DNA of 44,958 nucleotides from Bacteroidota bacterium (GTDB lineage Bacteria; Bacteroidota; Bacteroidia; NS11-12g; UBA955): NCBI GenBank assembly GCA_016868535.1, contig VGGQ01000004.1, positions 1 to 44,958 of the forward strand, read 5' to 3'. Shown piece by piece: positions 28,559 to 36,728 of this stretch (position 1 is its first letter; each line of letters starts with the position of its first letter). The notes under the pieces were generated by a model. It saw only the letters and a program-made list of their open reading frames with translations, ran no database searches and was not told where the DNA came from. The position numbers and the translations under genes were made by a program.

Positions 28559-29255
28559 GTGAAAAATTTTATCGGGTTTTGCTTTGTTGTTTTCGTCCTC
28601 TTGTTTCCTGTAATAGGGTTTGCCCAGACGCTTCTCATTGAAGTACTTATTCCCAATGTATGCATTACTCAGACGTAAAGCTGCGCGTTAAAAACTGTAC
28701 AGGTTTCACCAATTAAGAATGCCAAACAGGCAGTGGATTGTATCAATTGTTAGCTGCCGGGTTCCATCACCGACAGCCTTTTTGGCAGGGCTCCACTGGT
28801 TACCAAAGCCGGCTGCAAGTATTTTTGTGAAAACAAAGATGCAATCAACTACGGTGATACCGCTGTCAAGAGTATTTCTTTCAGCCCCAGTATGCTTTTT
28901 ACAACCGATTTCACGCTAGACTTTTCCATTTCTAATTCGGTGTGTTTTGTGCCCTCATCCTATGTGTGGGTTCCTTCCGGTTTTTCACCCAACCAAAATG
29001 GATTTAACTATGTTTTTAAACCTACAACGGGTTACATTTTCGGCAACCACCCCAATCCGGCCCTGCGTTGCGAATATTAGAATTTTTAACCGCTTGGAAC
29101 AGATGATTTTTAATACCGGTAAACCGGCTCAGGGATGGGATGGTACTTTTATAAACAACCAATGCCCCGCAAGTTTATACATCCATGAGGTAAAAGCGAT
29201 TGGTTACGATGGTATTCCTCATCAAAAAAGAGGCACTGTGTATCTTATACGTTAA
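28559..29255 (+). pseudogene. decayed secreted protein with T9SS type-B (gliding-associated) sorting domain
   Basis: Signal peptide (V)KNFIGFCFVVFVLLFPVIGFAQT stops at 28676; then in two other frames VWVPSGFSPNQNGFNYVFKPTTGY and RIFNRLEQMIFNTGKPAQGWDGTFINNQCPASLYIHEVKAIGYDG..KRGTVYLIR. Confidence 0.8.
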
Positions 29256-29315
29256 CGAAAACTCTAACAATAAAATTAAACTGACCCAAAGTGTTGGTAA
29301 ATTTGCAACGCGCTT

Positions 29316-30638
29316 ATGTTTGATAACTTGCAACGGAAACTGGAAAAAGCCTTTAAGACCCTGAAGGGGCAAGGCAAAATCAATGATTTAAACGTGGCAG
29401 AAACGGTAAAGGAAATTCGCCGTGCGCTTATTTCTGCTGACGTTAACTTCAAGGTAGCCAAAGAATTTACCGACAAAGTGTTGGAAGAAGCCCGTGGGAA
29501 AAATGTGCTCACAGCGGTTTCGCCGGGTCAGCTGCTCACAAAAATAGTCTATGATGAGCTGGTAGAATTGCTGGGGGGCCAGCAATCAGAACTCAAATTG
29601 TCGGGCAGCCCTGCAGTGATTCTCATTGCCGGCTTGCAGGGTTCAGGTAAAACCACGTTCACTGGAAAACTGGGTCGGTTTCTTAAATCGCAGGGTAAAA
29701 ATCCGCTGCTGGTTGCCTGTGATGTTTACCGACCCGCCGCCCGCGAACAGCTGAAGGTGCTGGGATCAGCCACGGAAGTTAAGGTTTTTAGCGAGGACCA
29801 AAGCACAGATCCGTTGAGTATTGCCAGAAACGCCATTGCATTCGCAAAATTGAATAACCATAATGTAGTGGTGGTTGATACCGCCGGTCGAACTTCGGTA
29901 GATCAGCAGATGATGGACGAAATAGCGGCCCTTAAAAAGTCGCTGAATCCGGCAGAAATACTGTTTGTTGTGGATTCTATGACCGGTCAGGATGCAGTAA
30001 ATACTGCGCGCACATTCAATCAGGTACTGGATTTTACGGGTGTGGCGCTGACCAAGCTCGATGGTGACACCCGCGGTGGTGCGGCCTTGTCCATTAAATC
30101 TGTGGTAAACAAACCCATCAAATTTGTTAGTAATGGCGAAAAACCCGAAGCCCTGGATGTTTTCTATCCCGACAGGATGGCCGGCCGTATTCTAGGTAAG
30201 GGTGATGTGGTAACCTTGGTGGAAAAAGCCCAGGCGGCTTTTGATGAAGAGGAAGCAGCACGCCTTTCCAAAAAAATAGCCAAAAACAATTTTGATTTTG
30301 ATGACTTTTTGATTCAGCTCCAGCAAATCAAGAAAATGGGAAATATGAAAGACCTGATGGCGATGATTCCCGGTTTGGGCAGCAAAATCAAGGATATGGA
30401 TATTGATGAAAATGCTTTCAAGGGCATTGAAGCTATGATTCAGTCTATGACTCCGGCCGAAAGGGCTAAGCCTGAAATCCTCAATGGATCGCGCAAACAA
30501 CGTATTGTAAATGGCAGTGGCAGGTCTATTCAGGAGCTCAATAAACTTCTTATCCAGTTCAACCAGATGCGGCAGATGATGAAATCCATGCAAAACCGGA
30601 AAATGCCTGCAATGGGTTTCTCTGGAATGCGCCTCTGA
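29316..30638 (+). CDS. ffh: signal recognition particle protein Ffh
   Basis: GLQGSGKTTFTGKLGRFLKSQGKNPLLVACDVYRPAAREQL; VVVDTAGRTSVDQQMMDEI; TKLDGDTRGGAALSI; M-domain GSGRSIQELNKLLIQFNQMRQMMK. Confidence 0.97.
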   Translation: MFDNLQRKLEKAFKTLKGQGKINDLNVAETVKEIRRALISADVNFKVAKEFTDKVLEEARGKNVLTAVSPGQLLTKIVYDELVELLGGQQSELKLSGSPAVILIAGLQGSGKTTFTGKLGRFLKSQGKNPLLVACDVYRPAAREQLKVLGSATEVKVFSEDQSTDPLSIARNAIAFAKLNNHNVVVVDTAGRTSVDQQMMDEIAALKKSLNPAEILFVVDSMTGQDAVNTARTFNQVLDFTGVALTKLDGDTRGGAALSIKSVVNKPIKFVSNGEKPEALDVFYPDRMAGRILGKGDVVTLVEKAQAAFDEEEAARLSKKIAKNNFDFDDFLIQLQQIKKMGNMKDLMAMIPGLGSKIKDMDIDENAFKGIEAMIQSMTPAERAKPEILNGSRKQRIVNGSGRSIQELNKLLIQFNQMRQMMKSMQNRKMPAMGFSGMRL

Positions 30639-31045
30639 TTGAAATGGCATTTCTTTACAATTTTATGACAATTATGCCTTAAGGTCACCACCAATCGTCC
30701 AAGATAATGATCTGATTTATAGCATTTTGGAGAGAAACGCAGTTTTCTTCGGTAAAAAACAGATGACCGAAATCTATTGTTTAATCTCCCCTATTGTCAC
30801 ATTGTATTAGTGTTTAATGGATATGTGCAGATTGATGATATTGATATTTAAATATCTGATATACAAATGTTTGTGTTGAATTTATTTTTGATTGCTTCAT
30901 GGATTTGAGTAAAAGTAACATTGGTCTTCTTTTGTTGTGTGAACCAATTATAGATTACAATGTTGGCATTGAAAATGACAGTCAGGTATGTTGATTTGGA
31001 TTTTTCCGATTAATGAATTTAATTTGGAAACTAAACCACATTATA

Positions 31046-34000
31046 ATGAAAGCACAAATACGCAATTTTCTAATCAGTTCTCTAGTCCTAGCATTGCAGT
31101 TCACCGGGCTCAAAGCTCAGGGTTATCTGTATCGTGATACATTCATTCAGAACGCACAATATTGTCCAACCGGAACCTACGCCTACAAGTGGAGTAATTA
31201 CAAAAAATTCCGCGGTAATCTTGACACAATAAACAGCTACTTCACTCAAGTTAGATTTTGGGGTGAAGTTGCTCAGAATAATAGCGTTTCAGCAAGAACC
31301 TGTAATGACAGGTTTGTAATTAATGGCCTTGCAAATGCCTTAAAAAATGGAACGGCATATGTCGGCACGTGCAATGGATACAAGTGGGAAGTTAGTGCGG
31401 CAGGTACATGTAACAACGGTGGTTGCGGCGCACCAACTTCTGAAGTTGTACATTTCGCTTCTTATCCATCTTCCGCATCTACAGGAGTTTGCGCCTGTGC
31501 TGCACAAGATTATTGGGTAATCAGAACAACCATACAAAACTTCAATAAAGGTGGTATCATGGTAGGAACCGCCGGAACTACCTGTAACCCCAGCACCCAA
31601 TGGGTGGAACTGGAATTTAAAGCCAAACCCCCTATTGGACTGGATGTGCAAACACTTAACATCAATGCTCCCGACAAATGTGTTTACAAACAAGATATCA
31701 AAGCCCGTTTCAAAAACGTCGGTAAAAACCAGTTTGACAGTTTTCAGTACTACCTGAAAATCAATACAACTACTACCGGTCCTTTCAAGGCCAAGGTTAA
31801 ACTGGCTCCTGGCAAGGATACGCTGTGGACTGTTTCTGCGGGTTATACTTATACAGCCAATACCAACTATACAATATCGGTTTGGGCTAAAAACCCAAAT
31901 AATAAACTGGATAGTTTTGCAGCCAACGATACGTCCACTACTGCTTTCCGCTTCAGTGGATATAAGCCTACACCCAATGGAATTGATACCACAGTATGTG
32001 GTAGCCAGAGCCTGTTACTCCGAGCTGTGCCTGTTAATGCTTCGGATTCTATAATCTGGTATTCTGACAGGGCCTTGACCAAAGGCGTGGGTCGTGGAAG
32101 AACCTATAAAACTCCTTATTTGGCCTCAGGGTTCACTTATAAATATTATGTATCAACCTACTCCGATTTGGAAAAGGCCATGCTTTCTACCGGCTTGAAT
32201 GCACCGGCTTATGGCTGGCCGTCCAGTATGTTCGATATCCGAACTAAGGGTAGCGATATAACGGTAGACAGTTTAGCTTTGAATATTTATGACTGGAACT
32301 TTGGAGTCGGAACTTCACTTGATGTAGAAGTTTGGCTTCGCAAAGGTAGTTGGAGTGATCCCGGAGCCACTACAAATTCAAGCATGTGGACCAAAATTTA
32401 TACAGGCCCGGTAATTTCAAGAGGCAGTGCGAAACCCAGTATTTTGAAAGCCTCATTTAACATGTCAGGTGGTCAGCAGTATGCAGTGTATGTTAATCCT
32501 ACTGTAACGGCCTCAAATACCATTTTAGCCAAATATGCTTCAGTTACCTACCAGAATTCCGACTTAGTGTTGTCGGGTGGTACACTTAACCAGATTAATT
32601 TTGGTACTGCGTTGAGCGGCTATACAATAGAGACAGAAGTATATTACAGAAAATACTTGTGTATTAGCGCGCCCGATAGCGTTACTTTAAAAATTAACCC
32701 TGCTCCTTTTGGGGCTAAACTCTCTTCAGGAACTCCTTTCCAAACTTCTCCCAAGAAATCCGGTACCGGAAATCTGGGTTCTCCGCATGTTGTTGCGCTG
32801 GGAGATACCCTTGCATACGACCTGATGGAACCAACCGGATATAAAAACAGCAGTCATAATACATCCTGGAAGGTTAAGAATGTGACCATGAAGTCAGAAA
32901 CAGGTCGTGTTCTTAAAACATTTACCTGGTCTGATCCTGTGGCTTCTTCAGGTGCCGCCGGCCGGTTGGTATATACACCCGACAAAATTGACATAGACTC
33001 ACAATATACCGCAGAAGTTAGCATTCAGGACTTGGGCCCTTACAATTGCGATACTTTACTCAAGCATTACATTTACGTAGCCCCCCTTCCTGAGCCTGAC
33101 TTTACACGCACCAAGGTAACCTGCGAAGGCGATGCGGTAGAGTTTGTTAATAAAAGCAAAATTGCAAGTGGATTCCTGGACCACATGTGGTACTTTGGCG
33201 ATGGTGACAGCAGCGAAGCGGTTGACCCCATTCACTTCTACCCCAAGGGTGGTATTTACTATGTAAAATATAAGGCTATCTCCAGCATTTATGGTTATGA
33301 GCGCATCAAGCGCGACACCATTACGGTGAGCCCTCTTCCCAATGTAAACTTCCGCATACTGAACGTTTGCGAAGGCAAGACCCACCAGTTCATTAATACA
33401 TCTACCGGTCTGGGTTCGCTCACCTACAAATGGAATTTTGGTGTGACCCCCGGCACCAATGCCACCAGCAAGGATGCGACATTTAAATATAGCAAGCCGG
33501 GTCAGTATAATGTAACACTTACTGTTGAAGATAATGGTTGTCCTGCATCACGCACCAAAACAGCCTATCTGTTCAATACCCCGAAAGCAGATTTCTCATA
33601 CCCCAGCGATCCGGGTCTGAAATTCTGCAGTAATGTACCGGTTCAGTTAACCAACAAGAGTACATTGGTAAGTGGTATTCTGGGTCAGATTTGGAGTTTT
33701 GGCGACGGTGAAGTAGGAACTGTTAAAAATCCATTGCACCGGTTCAAGTCGGGCGGAACTTACACAATCAGGCTGATAGCCAACACTGAATTTGGATGCG
33801 CTGACACAACAACTAAAATGATCGATATCGGCAGCGCGCCTGTAGTTACCTGGACCAACGGTCAGGTATGTGACCAGACGCCAACCCAGTTCACCAATGG
33901 CACAGCGGCCATCAGCGGCTTTGCCTCAGCACCCAAGTGGAACTTTGGTGATGGCGGCACATCAACAGCAGACAATCCCTCGCATCAGTTCACGACCCTG

Positions 34001-34840
34001 GGTCCCAAGACCGTGAAGCTGGTAGTGAGCGTAAACAATGGCTGCAGCGACAGCATGACCAAAACCCTGAGTGTAGGAACACAGGCAATCGCTGACTTCA
34101 GCGTGCAGAATACCTGCTCAGGCAAACCTGTACAGTTCGACAACAAATCGAGCGTGAGACAGGGCAATATGGTATACGAGTGGGATTTCGGAGACGGCTC
34201 ACCACTTTCAAATATGAGTGACCCTGTTCACACCTACAACACCAGCAACTCATTCAGCCCTAATGTGAAGTTGAAGGTGGTAGTGGATGGCCTATGCGAA
34301 ACAATCATAACCAAGCCCTTGCAGGTGTTTGAATTGCCAAACTGTACGTTCACGGTAACCGACGACTGGACTCCCGGTGACGGCCACAGAACTATTAGAT
34401 TACAAGCTGCTAATACCACGTATCCATTCTATCGCTATAAGTTCTCGGACGGAGGATCAATGAATACCCCGAGCGGCGTGTATCAGTTCCCTTATGAGGG
34501 CGACTTCGACATCACGCTGTATGCAAGGAACCAGGCAGATTGTGAGTGCAGCAAGATGGTTGTGAAATCAATCCGCAACAGCATGGGCACTACTGGCGTG
34601 GGCGAGGGCAGCATCAAGTTGTATCCTAACCCCAGCAACGGAGTGGTGAATGTGGAATCCAACAGCCGCATACAGAAGATAGCCGTGTACAATGTACTGG
34701 GTGAATCTGTAGAAGCCGGTATTAACTTAAAAGGCAATACTGCAGAGCTTCGCATGCAGAGTTTGTCGGAGGGCGTTTACCTGGTGAAAATCACCACCGA
34801 AAACGGTGTGGTTACCCGCAGCGTGAGCATAAATCGCTAA
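31046..34840 (+). CDS. large secreted PKD-domain protein with T9SS type-A sorting domain
   Basis: Signal peptide MKAQIRNFLISSLVLALQFTGLKAQ; several PKD repeats (YFGDGDSSEAVDPIHFY, WSFGDGEVGTVKNPLHRF, WNFGDGGTSTADNPSHQF, WDFGDGSPLSNMSDPVHTY); C-term IKLYPNPSNGVVNVES..GVYLVKITTENGVVTRSVSINR. ORF extends to 31013 upstream. Confidence 0.92.
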   Translation: MKAQIRNFLISSLVLALQFTGLKAQGYLYRDTFIQNAQYCPTGTYAYKWSNYKKFRGNLDTINSYFTQVRFWGEVAQNNSVSARTCNDRFVINGLANALKNGTAYVGTCNGYKWEVSAAGTCNNGGCGAPTSEVVHFASYPSSASTGVCACAAQDYWVIRTTIQNFNKGGIMVGTAGTTCNPSTQWVELEFKAKPPIGLDVQTLNINAPDKCVYKQDIKARFKNVGKNQFDSFQYYLKINTTTTGPFKAKVKLAPGKDTLWTVSAGYTYTANTNYTISVWAKNPNNKLDSFAANDTSTTAFRFSGYKPTPNGIDTTVCGSQSLLLRAVPVNASDSIIWYSDRALTKGVGRGRTYKTPYLASGFTYKYYVSTYSDLEKAMLSTGLNAPAYGWPSSMFDIRTKGSDITVDSLALNIYDWNFGVGTSLDVEVWLRKGSWSDPGATTNSSMWTKIYTGPVISRGSAKPSILKASFNMSGGQQYAVYVNPTVTASNTILAKYASVTYQNSDLVLSGGTLNQINFGTALSGYTIETEVYYRKYLCISAPDSVTLKINPAPFGAKLSSGTPFQTSPKKSGTGNLGSPHVVALGDTLAYDLMEPTGYKNSSHNTSWKVKNVTMKSETGRVLKTFTWSDPVASSGAAGRLVYTPDKIDIDSQYTAEVSIQDLGPYNCDTLLKHYIYVAPLPEPDFTRTKVTCEGDAVEFVNKSKIASGFLDHMWYFGDGDSSEAVDPIHFYPKGGIYYVKYKAISSIYGYERIKRDTITVSPLPNVNFRILNVCEGKTHQFINTSTGLGSLTYKWNFGVTPGTNATSKDATFKYSKPGQYNVTLTVEDNGCPASRTKTAYLFNTPKADFSYPSDPGLKFCSNVPVQLTNKSTLVSGILGQIWSFGDGEVGTVKNPLHRFKSGGTYTIRLIANTEFGCADTTTKMIDIGSAPVVTWTNGQVCDQTPTQFTNGTAAISGFASAPKWNFGDGGTSTADNPSHQFTTLGPKTVKLVVSVNNGCSDSMTKTLSVGTQAIADFSVQNTCSGKPVQFDNKSSVRQGNMVYEWDFGDGSPLSNMSDPVHTYNTSNSFSPNVKLKVVVDGLCETIITKPLQVFELPNCTFTVTDDWTPGDGHRTIRLQAANTTYPFYRYKFSDGGSMNTPSGVYQFPYEGDFDITLYARNQADCECSKMVVKSIRNSMGTTGVGEGSIKLYPNPSNGVVNVESNSRIQKIAVYNVLGESVEAGINLKGNTAELRMQSLSEGVYLVKITTENGVVTRSVSINR

Positions 34841-34869
34841 GAGAATTTAACAAATTTCATATTAGGAAA

Positions 34870-34897
34870 GCCCTGCCTTGCCGCAGGGCTTTCTTTT
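34870..34897 (+). terminator. Rho-independent terminator
   Basis: aaagccctgc-cttgcc-gcagggcttt followed by cttttttg. Confidence 0.85.
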
Positions 34898-34917
34898 TTG
34901 TTACTTTGAAAACCATT

Positions 34918-35562
34918 ATGAACCGATCTGATATAGCTGATTTACGCAAAGAATATACCCGGGCGTTCCTGAATCCAGAAGATCTGCCCGATAATCCGCT
35001 GCAGGCATTTGCCAACTGGTTTGATTTTGCCATACATGAAAGTTTACATGAACCCAATGCCATGGTGCTATCTACCGCTGTGAATAACCGCCCTTCTTCA
35101 AGGGTGGTGCTGCTTAAGGGTATTTCAGAAGGTGGCTTTGTTTTTTATACCAATTATAATAGCAAAAAGGGTCGGGAATTGATTGAAAATCCTGTTGCAA
35201 GTCTCAATTTTCACTGGGCGCAGCAGGAAAGACAGGTTAGAATAGAAGGTAAAGTTGAAAAGGTATCGGCACAGGAGAGCGATGCATACTTTGATAGCCG
35301 TCCGCGTTTGAGTCAGGCTGGAGCCATTGTTTCCGGACAAAGCAGTGTGGTAAACTCCCGTCAGGAGTTGGATTCCAGCATGAAGGAACTCATGGAAAGC
35401 AACCCTGATAAGCCACTGGTGCGTCCAGCCCACTGGGGAGGTTTTAGGTTAATGCCGGATTACCTGGAATTCTGGCAGGGAAGGCCCGGTAGGGTTCATG
35501 ACCGCATAGCGTATTCACTATCAGCGGATGGAAGCTGGTCTAAAAGCAGGTTAAGTCCATAG
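34918..35562 (+). CDS. pdxH: pyridoxamine 5'-phosphate oxidase
   Basis: RPSSRVVLLKGISEGGFVFYTNYNSKKGREL; WAQQERQVRIEGKVEKVS; SRPRLSQAGAIVSGQSSVV; FRLMPDYLEFWQGRPGRVHDRI. Confidence 0.95.
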   Translation: MNRSDIADLRKEYTRAFLNPEDLPDNPLQAFANWFDFAIHESLHEPNAMVLSTAVNNRPSSRVVLLKGISEGGFVFYTNYNSKKGRELIENPVASLNFHWAQQERQVRIEGKVEKVSAQESDAYFDSRPRLSQAGAIVSGQSSVVNSRQELDSSMKELMESNPDKPLVRPAHWGGFRLMPDYLEFWQGRPGRVHDRIAYSLSADGSWSKSRLSP

Positions 35563-35564
35563 AA

Positions 35565-35583
35565 AAGGCCTTTATCAAGCCTT
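35565..35583. terminator. short hairpin between convergent pdxH and bTHX genes, overlapping bTHX stop
   Basis: aaggc / gcctt stem; T-tract TTTTCT on minus strand. Confidence 0.4.
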
Positions 35584-35709
35584 CTTGGTTTTTTTCTTAG
35601 GTGCGGCGGCTGTTGGAGCTGCTGCGGCCTTTACCCTGTAGGGTCTGTGTTTGCCGTAAGATCCGTTGTGAATTTTACCGCGCTTGGTTTTCAAGTCTCC
35701 TTTACCCAT
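35575..35709 (-). CDS. 30S ribosomal protein bTHX (THX family), 44 aa
   Basis: MGKGDLKTKRGKIHNGSYGKHRPYRVKAAAAPTAAAPKKKTKKA*; N-terminus typical of bTHX. Not in supplied ORF track. Confidence 0.85.
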   Translation of the reverse strand: MGKGDLKTKRGKIHNGSYGKHRPYRVKAAAAPTAAAPKKKTKKA

Positions 35710-35749
35710 AATGAGGGCGAAATTAAAAAACTTGATAAAACTTTAAAAA

Positions 35750-36571
35750 TCATTTATCCGGGTCTTTAAAATTTTCCATCAGGTCTGCCGCAATACCGGT
35801 ATAGCTGAATCCTCCGTCGTGAAAGAGGTTTTGCATGGTTACCATACGGGTATATTCGCTGAACATAGATACACAATAGTCTGCGCAGCTTTTGGCGTCT
35901 GCATTCCCAAGGGGGCTCATGGTATCTGCATAATTGAAAAAGGCATCAAAACCGGTAACACCGCTGCCAGCCGTAGTTTTTGTAGGGCTCTGGGAAATAG
36001 TGTTTACGCGCACTTTTTTGTGTTTGCCAAAGTGATATCCAAAACTGCGGGCAATACTTTCCAGCAGGGATTTGGCCTCGGCCATTTCGCTGTAGTCCGG
36101 AAATACGCGCTGCGCGGCAATGTAGGTTAATCCCACAATGCTTCCCCATTCTGCCATAGCATCTTGCTTCCACAAAGTTTGCATGAGGCGGTGAAACGAC
36201 ATGGCTGAAATATCCAGTGTCTGGTGCATATATTCATAATTGAGTTCCGTGTACGGAATTTTCTTGCGCACATTCAGGCTCATGCCCACACTATGTAATA
36301 CGAAATCAAGCTTACCACCCAGTTTTTCCATGCTTTGGCTTACCAGGGTTTCCAGGTCCTCCATTTTGGTAATATCGGCGTAGATGAGAGGGGCATTCAG
36401 TTTTGTTGCCAGCTCCTCGGTTTGTCCTACGCGTGCTGCAACGGGTGCATTGGTTAATACAATTTGTGCTCCTTCGGCATGGCAGCGTTCTGCCACATGC
36501 CAGGCGATCGAATTTTCATTGAGTGCGCCGAAAATGATACCGCGCTTGCCTTTCAAAATTTGATTTCCCAT
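35750..36571 (-). CDS. fabI: enoyl-[acyl-carrier-protein] reductase FabI
   Basis: LKGKRGIIFGALNENSIAWHVAERCHAEGAQIVLTN; DFVLHSVGMS; GLTYIAAQRVFPDYSEMAEAKSLLESIARSFG; KVRVNTISQSPTKTTAGSGV. Confidence 0.93.
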   Translation of the reverse strand: MGNQILKGKRGIIFGALNENSIAWHVAERCHAEGAQIVLTNAPVAARVGQTEELATKLNAPLIYADITKMEDLETLVSQSMEKLGGKLDFVLHSVGMSLNVRKKIPYTELNYEYMHQTLDISAMSFHRLMQTLWKQDAMAEWGSIVGLTYIAAQRVFPDYSEMAEAKSLLESIARSFGYHFGKHKKVRVNTISQSPTKTTAGSGVTGFDAFFNYADTMSPLGNADAKSCADYCVSMFSEYTRMVTMQNLFHDGGFSYTGIAADLMENFKDPDK

Positions 36572-36728
36572 AACGATGGGCCAAAGGTAAAACATTTATC
36601 CGAATTAAAAGGGATACCCATTTTCCATGATTTTGCAAGTGGCTGGATACAATTAGTATCTAACTGTAATGAGCAACTATCCTATAGTTTGATTTGTTTT
36701 TTTAATATTCATGGTATAGTTTTACCTT

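Noticed and set aside
30192-30650. 152-aa minus-strand ORF over the 3' end of ffh
   Set aside because: Entirely antisense to the conserved Ffh M-domain; His/Leu-rich shadow translation.
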